Assembly: GCF_005771405.1 (NCBI RefSeq)
Contig: NZ_VAUA01000004.1
Span: 353,475-417,474, forward strand
Length of the DNA: 64,000 bases
Origin: Parasedimentitalea maritima
GTDB lineage: Bacteria > Pseudomonadota > Alphaproteobacteria > Rhodobacterales > Rhodobacteraceae
Direction: 5' to 3'
Of the stretch, positions 18,619-27,176 are shown piece by piece (position 1 is the first letter of the stretch; each line of letters starts with the position of its first letter). The position numbers and the translations under genes were made by a program. The notes below the pieces were generated by a model that made no database searches, had not been told where the DNA came from, and saw only the letters and a list, made by a program, of their open reading frames with translations.

Positions 18619-20019
18619 GTGCAAATTGATCCAAACCTGTGGCCCGTCGCCGCATTGGTGTTTGCCGTGACAGCTGTCTTGTTCGCGGTTCTTTGGCGTG
18701 TGGCGCGCAGACAAGCCGCTGTGGTCGAGGACCTGCGGAGCGAGAATATAGAGCTGCGCCAAGCCTGTGCCTCGATGCAAACAGAGGTGGCGCGAGTGCC
18801 GGAACTGAACGGAGAGCTTGCCGCCTTGCGACAGTTGCGCGACGGTGAGGTTGCGGCGCGACATCAGGCCGAGGCTGAAGTGCGGGCGCTGAAAAGTGAA
18901 CATGATGTGCGTCTTGAAGAGCTGGATAAGATGAACCAAAAGTTGAAGCACGAGTTTTCAACCATGGCCTCCGGCGTGTTGAAACAAAACTCCGAGAACT
19001 TTTTGTCGCTGGTCAGCGAGCGGTTCAAAACCCATTCCCAAACAGCCGATGCGGACCTGGCCAAGCGCCATGCCGCAATTGAAGGTCTGGTCAAGCCTTT
19101 GGACGAAAAGCTGGGGCAATTTGGTGATCGCATCAAAGAGATCGAACAGGCCCGGACCGAAGCCTATGGCGCCATTCGCGAGCAGGTGAAGGCGCTGACG
19201 GACGGGCAAGCGGCACTGGGCGGCGAGACACGCAAGCTGGTGCAGGCGTTACGAGCCCCCAAAACGCGGGGACGTTGGGGCGAAATGCAGCTGCGGCAGG
19301 TGTTCGACATGGCCGGGATGTCCGAGCATGTAGACTATGATCTGGAAAAATCGCTGGGCACTGATGACGGGTTGCGTCGTCCGGATGCGATTGTGCGCAT
19401 TCCCGGTGGCAAAAGCATCGTGGTGGATGCCAAGACCCCATTGGACGGATATCTGGATGCGCTGGAGGCTGAAACGCCTGAACTGCAGCAAGAACATTTG
19501 TCACGCCATGCCCGGCATGTGCGCACCCATGTGAAACAGCTGTCGTCAAAGGCCTATCAAAATGCACTGGGTGAGACGCCGGATTTTGTGGTGATGTTCA
19601 TCCCCGGTGAGACCTTTGTATCAGCAGCGGCAGAAGTGGATCCGGGGCTGATCGAATATGCGTTTGAGAACAAAGTTCTGATCGCCACACCAACAACTCT
19701 GATGGCGTTGGTGAAATCCATTGCCTATGGCTGGCAGCAAGAAAAGATGGCCGAGAATGCTCTGGAAGTGCAGGACACGGCTAAGGAGTTGTACAAGCGA
19801 TTGGTCACATTCTCGAACAATCTGGCCTTGGTCGGCCGGTCATTGTCGTCCTCTGTCAGCAGTTACAACAAGGCGGTCGGGTCGCTGGAGGCGCGGGTGC
19901 TACCCTCGGTTCGCAAATTCGAGGCCATGGGGGTGGTTTCGAGCGGATCCGAACTAAACACCCCAGCGCAGGTTGAAAGTGATGCTCGACAGGTGACAGA
20001 CCTGTTGGGAGACGAGTAA
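18619..20019 (+). CDS. rmuC: DNA recombination protein RmuC
   Basis: This 466-residue protein has an N-terminal membrane helix (about residues 6-24), a long coiled coil (about 30-200, rich in EALRQ heptads) and the RmuC core. The core contains GRWGEMQLRQVFDMAGM, GKSIVVDAKTPLDGYLDAL and KTLM-type helices (TLMALVKSIAYGWQ). RmuC-like proteins are PD-(D/E)XK-related and limit inversions at short repeats in E. coli. The biochemical activity is not settled. GTG at 18619 is used as start with GGGAG upstream. It lies 30 nt after mutL and is likely co-transcribed, so the pair are genome-stability genes. Confidence 0.9.
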   Translation: MQIDPNLWPVAALVFAVTAVLFAVLWRVARRQAAVVEDLRSENIELRQACASMQTEVARVPELNGELAALRQLRDGEVAARHQAEAEVRALKSEHDVRLEELDKMNQKLKHEFSTMASGVLKQNSENFLSLVSERFKTHSQTADADLAKRHAAIEGLVKPLDEKLGQFGDRIKEIEQARTEAYGAIREQVKALTDGQAALGGETRKLVQALRAPKTRGRWGEMQLRQVFDMAGMSEHVDYDLEKSLGTDDGLRRPDAIVRIPGGKSIVVDAKTPLDGYLDALEAETPELQQEHLSRHARHVRTHVKQLSSKAYQNALGETPDFVVMFIPGETFVSAAAEVDPGLIEYAFENKVLIATPTTLMALVKSIAYGWQQEKMAENALEVQDTAKELYKRLVTFSNNLALVGRSLSSSVSSYNKAVGSLEARVLPSVRKFEAMGVVSSGSELNTPAQVESDARQVTDLLGDE

Positions 20020-20088
20020 TTTTCTAGGTTTTTGAGAAATCGTTCCTAAATACCGCAGAACCATTGTGTCACTGAGGCCATTTGAAAC

Positions 20089-21366
20089 ATGAGCATACTC
20101 GCGCCAGATAACGCACTGCTGAAGAAGGCTGAAGTCGAAGCCGAGCAGGTCGTGTCTCTGCTGCGGATTGCGGTCGCCCTTGGCCTGTTGGCGATGTTCT
20201 TTCTGGCAGTGAAGGGCAGTAACAGTTCGCCGGAAAACTACCTGCGCAGGCAGTGGGTTTTTGCAGTGGCGACCATGAGCTCTTATTTGCTGGTCGGGAT
20301 GATCTCACTCTGGATGGCGCGAACAGGGCGCATTCGCAGTTGGATGGTCTGGCCGCTGGTCACGGTGGATTGCCTATTCATGTTGGTCAACGCCTGGGTT
20401 GGATTGGCAAACACGGGCCTGCCGGGCGAGTTGACATTTATTCTGCCCCCAACCTGGCTGGTGCCCGTGATCTTTGGCTTTACGGTTTTGCGCTTTAACC
20501 CGTATTTACAGGCCTACTGCGTCGCTGTGATTGCCGTCGGTTTGGCGGCACTATCGCTGTGGCAACCAGAAGAGGTGACGCCATTCATAGTAGAGCGTGC
20601 GCAGATCCTGCTATCCGGCCCGCCCAATATCATTCGCGTGACCATGATCGCCCTTGGCGGCGTTGTTCTGGTGGTGGCAGCCTGGCGCACCCGGCGACTG
20701 GTTCACAGGTCGATTACCGAGGCCCAACAAAAGGCCAATTTGACGCGGTATCTACCTGCTCAGCTGGCCCATCGACTTGCTGAGGCCAGCCTGGACAACC
20801 TGCGCCGCGGTGAGCGTCAGAATATGGCTGTTTTGTTCATCGACATTCGGGGGTTTACCCGTTGGTCGCAGGGCCGGGATCCACAAGAGGTTGGCAGCTA
20901 CATTACCGATTTCCGCAGTCGCGTTCAGGGATGCTCGGATGCCAGTGGTGGGATGATAGATAAGTTCATGGGCGATGCTGCAATGGTGTTGTTTGAAGGA
21001 GATGAGGCTGCAACTCGGGCGATTGATTGTGCCTCGGCGCTGAAAAAAAGCATGGCGAATTGGTCTGATGTCCGGCAGGAAAAAGGTGAAGACGCCGTAT
21101 TGGTGGGGATCGGTCTGCACTGGGGCGAGGTGTTTTCCGGGGTGGTCGGTGATCCGCAACGGTTGGAATACACGGTGTTTGGCGACACGGTGAATATTGC
21201 GGCGCGGCTGGAGCAACTGACCAAGCAGGAGAAGCAGGGGATCATTGTCTCTGCGGCAGTGTTGCAAGCTGCATCGGTGGCGCCCGCGTCGCAGGGGTGG
21301 ATCCCGCTGCCAGCCGCTGAGCTACGCGGGCGCAGTGGCGGCATCGAAATCTTCGGCCGTGGCTAG
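20089..21366 (+). CDS. Membrane-anchored class III adenylate cyclase
   Basis: This 425-residue protein has about five or six N-terminal membrane segments (residues 25-215), a short linker, and a class III cyclase catalytic domain (about 240-425). Catalytic features include the metal Asp in FIDIRGFTRW and the second Asp in KFMGDAAMVLFE, with the adenine-specifying Lys before it. The transition-state Asn and Arg are in FGDTVNIAARLEQ, with the specificity Asp just ahead. All key residues are present, so it should make cAMP at the inner membrane. The membrane part has no recognised sensor fold. It is preceded by a 69-nt gap after rmuC and may have its own promoter. Confidence 0.9.
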   Translation: MSILAPDNALLKKAEVEAEQVVSLLRIAVALGLLAMFFLAVKGSNSSPENYLRRQWVFAVATMSSYLLVGMISLWMARTGRIRSWMVWPLVTVDCLFMLVNAWVGLANTGLPGELTFILPPTWLVPVIFGFTVLRFNPYLQAYCVAVIAVGLAALSLWQPEEVTPFIVERAQILLSGPPNIIRVTMIALGGVVLVVAAWRTRRLVHRSITEAQQKANLTRYLPAQLAHRLAEASLDNLRRGERQNMAVLFIDIRGFTRWSQGRDPQEVGSYITDFRSRVQGCSDASGGMIDKFMGDAAMVLFEGDEAATRAIDCASALKKSMANWSDVRQEKGEDAVLVGIGLHWGEVFSGVVGDPQRLEYTVFGDTVNIAARLEQLTKQEKQGIIVSAAVLQAASVAPASQGWIPLPAAELRGRSGGIEIFGRG

Positions 21367-21462
21367 ATCATTCATCGCGACTGGATTGTTCCAGATCAAA
21401 GTTTAACCGGGATACTGGTTTATCTGTTATGCTTAATCCATGCAGATAAAAGGAGCTGGGCC

Positions 21463-21780
21463 ATGCTGGGAATTTCAGCCCGTAAAGTAGCACAGGTGGC
21501 GATGATGGCGCGAGAGTTGCATCGGGCCGAAGGTGAATTGCGGGCCTTTATTGATCGTCTGAATGAAGATGAACAGGCAGAGTTGGTTGCAGTGATGTGG
21601 ATTGGTCGCGAGAGCTTTTTTGCCGAAGATCTGGCAGAGGCGATTTTGACAGCCAGACGCGATGCTTCGACCCCCTGTGCCGATTACCTGTTGGGCTCAC
21701 CCCATTTGGCGGATCATTTGGAAAATGGTTTGGACGCGCTGGGAATTTCAGCACATGAAGTTGAAGACGATCTAATGTAG
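21463..21780 (+). CDS. DUF3775 domain protein
   Basis: This 105-residue acidic protein is helical throughout, with the family pattern ISARKVAQVAMMARELH, then FIDRLNEDEQAELVAVMWIGR and ADYLLGSPHLADHLENGLDALG. Members are short alphaproteobacterial proteins with no known function. There are no catalytic motifs, signal peptide or membrane segment. The ATG follows AAAGGAG 9 nt upstream. It is a single gene downstream of the cyclase and convergent with the saccharopine genes. Confidence 0.8.
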   Translation: MLGISARKVAQVAMMARELHRAEGELRAFIDRLNEDEQAELVAVMWIGRESFFAEDLAEAILTARRDASTPCADYLLGSPHLADHLENGLDALGISAHEVEDDLM

Positions 21781-21818
21781 TCCGTGCCTCGTGGCCATGG
21801 GCGGTAACCGCAGCGCAA

Positions 21819-21877
21819 TTGAGGGGCCAGCCCCTCAAACTCCCCGGGATATTTATGGCGAGATGAACAGGGGAACG
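21819..21877 (+). repeat. Intergenic hairpin plus CCGGGATATTT...AGATGAA element, copy 3
   Basis: A perfect hairpin TTGAGGGGC (21819-21827) / GCCCCTCAA (21830-21838) is followed by CTCCCCGGGATATTTATGG and CGAGATGAACAGGGG. It has the same architecture as the copy at 9143 and again lies between convergent genes. Confidence 0.7.
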
Positions 21878-21911
21878 GGGCCCACATTTGGCAGGCCCCA
21901 GATTTGTTGGT

Positions 21912-23054
21912 TTATGCGTGATGGTCAATCAACTGGAGATGTTGAGCCAGTTTGCCAATCTCTTGCATCCACTGCGTGACCAGTTTGGGATCGCTAGGGG
22001 CGGCGTGTACACCAGCATCGATCTGGCCGTTCATCGCGGCCTCGATTGCAAAGGAAACCGGGATCGATACCAGGCGCGCCATGGCGGTGCTGTCCTCGTT
22101 GCCCCAGGCATCCATCACATAGGTCTTGTGCCAGACCTCGGCGCCGTCTTTTTCAGCTTTTAGCGCAACGCAGAGCACAACGCGATCAGGTTCGCCGTCG
22201 TCATAGGCGTTGTCGTTCCAGAATTGGTCTGACATTTCCTTGAGCCGTGAGTCACCGGTTGGTCCGGACAGAGTTTCGACCTCTTTGAAGACGCCATCCC
22301 AGGCCTCAGCCCAGCCATTGAGCCGTAGGGTGCCGCGAACGAATTCCTTGACTGACCAGTCCTCGCCAAATTCGTACTGCTGCATGAATGGGATCGAGTC
22401 GCGGTTTGGGTAAACCTCGAAGCTTTCCGGTGTGGGCAGTGGTGCGGTGTAGCTGGAGATCGCATCCCAAGGGCGCGCAACATCCAGTGGCTTGTGGTCG
22501 CGGATCGAGCGAGACGGCGAGCGCAGGGCCTTGAGTACGCCTAGCGGCGACCAGCTGAACTTGTAGCGGAAGTCATTGGCGATCTTTGGGATGCCACCAC
22601 AGTACGAGATAAAGCTGATTTCGTTGCTGGCGTCATAGGCTGCAGAGGCCTTGTAGTCATCCACCAGGGCGTGGGCCATCAGGTGGTCGATGCCTGGGTC
22701 AAGGCCAACTTCGTTGATCACGGCGACACTGGCGGCGCGGGCCTTGTCGTTCAGTGCGCGCATTTCAGGTGCGATATAAGACGACGAAACAAAATGCGCC
22801 TCATTGGCGATGGCCAGTTCTGCCAGTTGCACATGCCAGTCGCCGGGCAACATCGAGACAATGACATCGCCTTTGGCGACGCGAGCACCCAGGCTGTCGA
22901 TATCAAAAGCATGGATGTTCTGAGTCAGATCGCCAACGGCTTCTTCTGCCTTGGCGGTTGTACGGTTCCACACCGCAACGTCATGTCCTGCTTGAAGCAG
23001 GCGACGCAGACCGGGAATGGCCGAAAGGCCGGTGCCGCACCAGTGGATGGTCAT
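21912..23054 (-). CDS. Saccharopine dehydrogenase family protein (L-glutamate-forming type)
   Basis: This 380-residue Rossmann oxidoreductase has an N-terminal NAD(P) site that is slightly unusual (IHWCGTGLSAIPGLRRLL). GDVIVSMLPGDWHVQLAELA and NEVGLDPGIDHLMAHALVDD are characteristic of LYS9-like saccharopine dehydrogenases. It should oxidise saccharopine to glutamate and aminoadipate semialdehyde. The upstream neighbour (23113-24171) is the lysine-forming type, so the two genes supply both half-reactions of the saccharopine pathway as separate proteins. In Rhodobacterales this is thought to run toward lysine degradation. The exact cofactor is uncertain. The ATG follows GGGGGAAACACCC. Confidence 0.87.
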   Translation of the reverse strand: MTIHWCGTGLSAIPGLRRLLQAGHDVAVWNRTTAKAEEAVGDLTQNIHAFDIDSLGARVAKGDVIVSMLPGDWHVQLAELAIANEAHFVSSSYIAPEMRALNDKARAASVAVINEVGLDPGIDHLMAHALVDDYKASAAYDASNEISFISYCGGIPKIANDFRYKFSWSPLGVLKALRSPSRSIRDHKPLDVARPWDAISSYTAPLPTPESFEVYPNRDSIPFMQQYEFGEDWSVKEFVRGTLRLNGWAEAWDGVFKEVETLSGPTGDSRLKEMSDQFWNDNAYDDGEPDRVVLCVALKAEKDGAEVWHKTYVMDAWGNEDSTAMARLVSIPVSFAIEAAMNGQIDAGVHAAPSDPKLVTQWMQEIGKLAQHLQLIDHHA

Positions 23055-23112
23055 GGGTGTTTCCCCCTCATATGAAGTTCATAAGCGCTGTAGCGGCCAA
23101 AGCCGTGTTTGA

Positions 23113-24171
23113 CTAGTCTTTGGTGTGCTCTGCAAAAGTCATTGCTGCGCGTCCCCAGACACCTGCATCCAGATCAACCAGCGTCAGCAGAGATGGCAGT
23201 AGTTGTTCGGCGTAGTCTTCGGAGCTTTCAACAGGCAGCATCGATGGCAGGTTGTCGATCGCCATCACATCCAGCACAGGGTCATTTGCCACGCGCAGGG
23301 CAGGCTCCTCCCATGTGGTGGCGCGATCATAGACCGGAACCGGGTTGTAGTCGCTATCCGGGTCACAGGCGACATCGCCAATGGCGGTCAGCTTACGTGG
23401 CGTGGTCAATGCGTCGCGCGGGACAAAAACCGGGGTGCCGGGGCGGGCAAAGATGCAGTTCAGGAACAGATCATGGTTCAGGATCTCGGGGAAGGGCCCC
23501 CCGGAGGATGTTTCAGCCATATCCCATTTTGTGACCTGTACGCCCATGGCTTCGCACAGGTCTGCTGCCCCGGTGCCAACCCGTCCCAACGCGCCGATAA
23601 CAATGGCTTTGGGGCGGTCGGATTTGGTCGCATCCAGTTCGCCACTGAGTTCTGCCAGCAAGCTGTCTTTGTTGGGGTAAACACCAACGGAACCGCAGCT
23701 TTTCCCATGTTGCTGGGCGGCCCAGGTTTTCAAGGTAACCGCCGCACCTGCATAGCCGGCCCAATAGCCAAAGGCGGCGACACGACGACCATCTTCGCTG
23801 ACCAGATACTCCAGATCATACAGCGTGCCGCCACCGGCCTTGAACCGATCCAGCAGCGCCTTGCCCGAATGCTGACCCTTGAACGCGTGGCCGAACATGA
23901 TGTGGCGGTGCGGCAGCGGTGTTCCATCCTCGGGTAGTTCTTTTAGGCCAAATATGATGGCGTCAGCCGGCGCTTGTGGCCAGCTGTTTTCCGGCGCAAT
24001 ATCGCAACCCGCATCGACATAGCCCTGCAATGGAATAGCACGGACCGAGCTTTCCTCGACTGTGACTTTGATCCCGGCATCCATCAGCGCCTTGGCGCCT
24101 TTTGGTGTCAGGCCAACCCGATCTTCGTTGAGCCGTTGTTCAGCCCGAACCCAGAGATGTGTCATAGTCAT
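23113..24171 (-). CDS. Saccharopine dehydrogenase, L-lysine-forming type / lysine-ketoglutarate reductase
   Basis: This 352-residue protein is of the alanine-dehydrogenase-like fold (AlaDh_PNT). The N-terminus reads HLWVRAEQRLNEDRVGLTPKGA. The substrate region has HIMFGHAFKGQ and LYDLEYLVSEDGRRVAAFGYWAGYAGA, and the nucleotide site has VIGALGRVGTGAADLCEAMG. This is LYS1-like and would form saccharopine from lysine and 2-oxoglutarate in catabolic direction. The gene ends 58 nt before the partner dehydrogenase and starts 5 nt after a GST-like gene ends (24177). The three genes probably share one transcript. Confidence 0.88.
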   Translation of the reverse strand: MTMTHLWVRAEQRLNEDRVGLTPKGAKALMDAGIKVTVEESSVRAIPLQGYVDAGCDIAPENSWPQAPADAIIFGLKELPEDGTPLPHRHIMFGHAFKGQHSGKALLDRFKAGGGTLYDLEYLVSEDGRRVAAFGYWAGYAGAAVTLKTWAAQQHGKSCGSVGVYPNKDSLLAELSGELDATKSDRPKAIVIGALGRVGTGAADLCEAMGVQVTKWDMAETSSGGPFPEILNHDLFLNCIFARPGTPVFVPRDALTTPRKLTAIGDVACDPDSDYNPVPVYDRATTWEEPALRVANDPVLDVMAIDNLPSMLPVESSEDYAEQLLPSLLTLVDLDAGVWGRAAMTFAEHTKD

Positions 24172-24176
24172 GTCCT

Positions 24177-24791
24177 TTACAGCATGCCGGCCGCATAAAT
24201 GGCGCGGACCGAGTCGCGTTGTTCCATTGCTGCCATGAATGATTTGATTTTGGGGAAGTCGTCAAGCGCAACCCCGTCGCCGTTCAGCCAGGTGCAGACC
24301 AGGTAGAGATAACAATCCGCCAGACTGAGTTCATCACCCAGTACAAAGGGGCCGCGCAGCCCGTTTGAGGTGATGTAAGCGCAACACTCAGTCATGGTTT
24401 GGGCAACTTTAGAGGTCATGTCTTTATGCGAGGAAGGCTGGTCAGCCCAGCGATGACCGCGCATTTTATGCGCATGCGCGACATGCATGGTTGAAGCGAG
24501 ATAAAACATGACTTCCCGCATGCGCGAGGCCATCAGCGGGTCGGAAGGGCGCAGGCTTGACTGTGGCACTAGATCAGCAATGTATTCCAGTAGCGCACCA
24601 GTTTCGGTCAAGATGCCGCCATCAACAACAAGTGCGGGCACTCGTCCTTTTGGATTGATTTGAGCATATCCAGACGAAGACTGTTCGTTCTTGGAGAAAT
24701 CAATTTTGATGGCTTCATGCTCAAGTCCGGCCTCTTGCAAGGCAATAGCCACAGCGACTGAGATGGTGCCAGGAGCGTAATACAGTTGCAT
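24177..24791 (-). CDS. Glutathione S-transferase family protein
   Basis: This 204-residue protein has the thioredoxin-like N-terminal domain (MQLYYAPGTISVAVAIALQE, then NPKGRVPALVVDGG with the cis-Pro and ETGALLEYIAD for the glutathione gamma-glutamyl group). A helical C-terminal domain follows, with FVLGDELSLADCYLYL. An N-terminal Ser/Thr in the APGTIS segment is the likely catalytic residue, as in beta-type GSTs. It lies just upstream of the saccharopine genes, which suggests but does not show a role in handling reactive aldehyde intermediates. Substrate unknown. Confidence 0.87.
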   Translation of the reverse strand: MQLYYAPGTISVAVAIALQEAGLEHEAIKIDFSKNEQSSSGYAQINPKGRVPALVVDGGILTETGALLEYIADLVPQSSLRPSDPLMASRMREVMFYLASTMHVAHAHKMRGHRWADQPSSHKDMTSKVAQTMTECCAYITSNGLRGPFVLGDELSLADCYLYLVCTWLNGDGVALDDFPKIKSFMAAMEQRDSVRAIYAAGML

Positions 24792-24825
24792 GTTAAATCC
24801 TTGTTATATTGAGACGGTGTTGAAA

Positions 24826-25479
24826 TTACAGATGGGTTTGAGCGAAATGGCGATTGGGATTGTCCAGATGTGGCACGGCGTTGAACAGAACTGGGCAAAG
24901 GTGGCCATCAATTGGGTGCAAGCGGTGCATGGAGGTGTTCATGATCGCCAGTGCCATTCTGGCCGTCGCCAACGTATCCAGCCCCAGTGCCAATCGCATC
25001 GCGATGGAAATCAAACCGCCTGAGGTTACAACCAATGCTGGTCCGTCCCCCGCGGCGATATCGGTCAGTGCACCGTTGACGCGGTTCTCAAAGTCCCGCC
25101 AGGACTCTGGTGGGTTTTCAATATCATTCGCTTGCCATGCCGCAAATACACGGGGCAGGTGCTGTACAAAACCTTCGCGTTCGGTGGGAATTTCGAGCCC
25201 ATGCTGCTGCTCCATAAGCTGAGCGAGTGTGAAATACTCCATTTCATTGAGCCGCGGGTCGCGTGTGATGTTACTGGCGACACCCATGCCTTGAGCGGTT
25301 TCAATGTGACGAGTCAAAGTGCCACAGAACACGCGGGTATGATGAAGGTCACTCGCCTTCAGATGCTCGCCCAGCCAAGCCGCCTGCTGGTGTCCCAGCG
25401 GGCTCAACTTATCATAACTGTCCTCATCTCGGGCTCCGGTGTTGGCCTGTCCGTGACGAATGAGTGTGATGTGAGACAT
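24826..25479 (-). CDS. Histidine phosphatase family protein
   Basis: The protein has about 217 residues. The N-terminal catalytic motif is ITLIRHGQANTGARD, with the phosphohistidine in RHGQ. The second conserved His region reads ALVVTSGGLISIAM, where most members have H after TSGG or THG. Here the usual His of the second motif is not obvious, so catalytic competence is less certain. I start at MSHITLIRHG. An upstream in-frame Met adds nine unconserved residues. It is divergent from the M20 amidohydrolase at 25650. Confidence 0.82.
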   Translation of the reverse strand: MSHITLIRHGQANTGARDEDSYDKLSPLGHQQAAWLGEHLKASDLHHTRVFCGTLTRHIETAQGMGVASNITRDPRLNEMEYFTLAQLMEQQHGLEIPTEREGFVQHLPRVFAAWQANDIENPPESWRDFENRVNGALTDIAAGDGPALVVTSGGLISIAMRLALGLDTLATARMALAIMNTSMHRLHPIDGHLCPVLFNAVPHLDNPNRHFAQTHL

Positions 25480-25649
25480 GCGGCGGTTCCCTGTACTGAT
25501 TGGCAAGTCTTAGGCGAGGTTTGCAACAGTGGAAAGAGAGCGTTTTGTTTGTTGCACATCTTTTGAATTTGTCTGGTAGATGAGTAGCCATTGCCACAGG
25601 GAATCCGTCATGAAACAACGGATTGAAGTGATCGAAAAAGAGGCCGGAT

Positions 25650-26846
25650 ATGACTGTGAATGCTAAGAGATTTTTGGCCGATTTGCACAAGCTACGCAGC
25701 TTCGGGGCCTCGGGTATTGGCAAGGGCGTGGTGCGGCAGGCCTATAGTGATGCCGATCTTGCGTCCCGGGAATGGCTTGCCTCACGTATGGCCGATGCAG
25801 GATTGGACGTGCATTTTGACCCGCTTGGCAATCTGTTTGGCCTTGGCGGCGAACGTTCCTTGTTGATTGGCTCGCATAGCGACAGCCAGCCCGAAGGAGG
25901 TTGGCTGGATGGCGCACTGGGTGTGATTGCGGGCTTGGAAATTGCCCGCGCTGCCAAAGAAGCCGGCGCTGCTCCGATTTCGGTTGTCAGTTTTCAGGAT
26001 GAAGAAGGCCGCTTTGGTGTGACCACGGGGTCTGATGTCTGGTCGGGAAACGTCTCGCTACAGCAGGCTGATGCGTTTACTGACAACGATGGGCTTACAC
26101 TTGCTCAGGCGCGGGGGCGGATGGCTGACCTGACAGGGCCCTTTTTACCCCATGATCGTTTCAGCGGGTTTCTTGAAATGCATATCGAGCAAGGCCCATC
26201 GTTGGATCAAAGTGATGATAGGATTGGTGTGGTCAGCAATATCGTTGGTATCCGGGATATGCGGATCAGTTTTTCAGGCCGACAAAACCACGCCGGAACC
26301 ACTCCGATGCATTTGCGTCAGGATGCGTTTCAGGGACTGTCAGCCTTTAATGCTATGCTGAACAATCGACTGGCAGATGTGGTCACGCCAACAACAGTCT
26401 GGACCATCGGCCATGTGTCGCTTCACCCGAATGCCTCCTCCGTCGTGCCGGGGCAGGTGACCTTTTCGATGCAATGGCGAGACGAGGATGCCGCACGATT
26501 AAAGCAAATGGAGCAGATCATTCACGATTTGGCCAAGGAAACCGCCACAGAGCGCGGGCTTGAAGTGACGCTTGGTCCGGTGATGGGGATCGAGCCGGTG
26601 GCGATGGACGCAGGTCTGCAGGACGCCTTAATCAAGTCCGCCGGGCAATCAGCCCCAAATCAGTGGCGTCGCATGCCGTCCGGTGCCTTGCATGATGCGT
26701 CGAACATGGCATCGGTGATGCCGGTTGCGATGTTGTTTGTGCCTTCGATTGGCGGCATTAGTCATGCCTTTGACGAAGACACTGATGAGGCGGACCTGGT
26801 TCTGGGACTAGAAGTTTTGGCAGGGGCTGCTCAGGCTCTGGCATAA
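25650..26846 (+). CDS. M20 family Zn-dependent amidohydrolase (carbamoylase/allantoate amidohydrolase type)
   Basis: This 398-residue protein is of the AmaB/HyuC/AllC group. Metal ligands are visible in [19 protein letters not shown] (His and bridging Asp), QDEEGRFG (Glu pair) and [13 protein letters not shown] (His). A late His is in [11 protein letters not shown] or ISHAFDED. The lid/dimer domain contains [13 protein letters not shown]. Such enzymes hydrolyse N-carbamoyl amino acids, allantoate or ureidoglycine-type substrates in the cytosol. There is no neighbouring hydantoinase or purine-degradation gene here to decide. GGCCGG and GAGG upstream of the ATG give a weak ribosome site. It converges with and overlaps the WGR gene by 16 nt. 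Confidence 0.88.
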   Translation: MTVNAKRFLADLHKLRSFGASGIGKGVVRQAYSDADLASREWLASRMADAGLDVHFDPLGNLFGLGGERSLLIGSHSDSQPEGGWLDGALGVIAGLEIARAAKEAGAAPISVVSFQDEEGRFGVTTGSDVWSGNVSLQQADAFTDNDGLTLAQARGRMADLTGPFLPHDRFSGFLEMHIEQGPSLDQSDDRIGVVSNIVGIRDMRISFSGRQNHAGTTPMHLRQDAFQGLSAFNAMLNNRLADVVTPTTVWTIGHVSLHPNASSVVPGQVTFSMQWRDEDAARLKQMEQIIHDLAKETATERGLEVTLGPVMGIEPVAMDAGLQDALIKSAGQSAPNQWRRMPSGALHDASNMASVMPVAMLFVPSIGGISHAFDEDTDEADLVLGLEVLAGAAQALA

Positions 26847-27058
26847 CCGCGTTTCAACGCGCGGTTCCGGTACTGGTCGGCCGCTTTTGAGGCGTCGCGC
26901 AAATTTGCATAGTTGTTGATGACACTTTGTCCATTGCGCCCGGCGACACCCCATTCGCGCAGAACCGAGACCTCAGAAAAGAGGTTCATCGCCAGTTCAA
27001 CGCGATAGAAACGGGGGATCCGTGCAGGGATCTGGCGGTAGAGCAGACAAGTGGCCAT
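26831..27058 (-). CDS. WGR domain small protein
   Basis: A 75-residue protein consisting of a single WGR domain: [29 protein letters not shown] gives strands around the signature WG(V)xGRxG, shown here as [12 protein letters not shown] helix [19 protein letters not shown] follows. WGR domains occur in PARPs and in short bacterial proteins, where they are thought to bind nucleic acid. The bacterial role is unknown. The R of WGR is replaced by V. Its 3' end overlaps the M20 gene end by 16 nt in convergent orientation. Confidence 0.83.
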   Translation of the reverse strand: MATCLLYRQIPARIPRFYRVELAMNLFSEVSVLREWGVAGRNGQSVINNYANLRDASKAADQYRNRALKRGYARA

Positions 27059-27176
27059 CCTTGAATCGTAACGTGGGCGATTCGTGACAGCAAGTCCCAG
27101 AAGCCATGGAGGTGTTGAATTCCACCGTTTCTGCGAAAGAAGTCTGACGAGAAGCGTTCGCGATTAAGGCGAAAGA

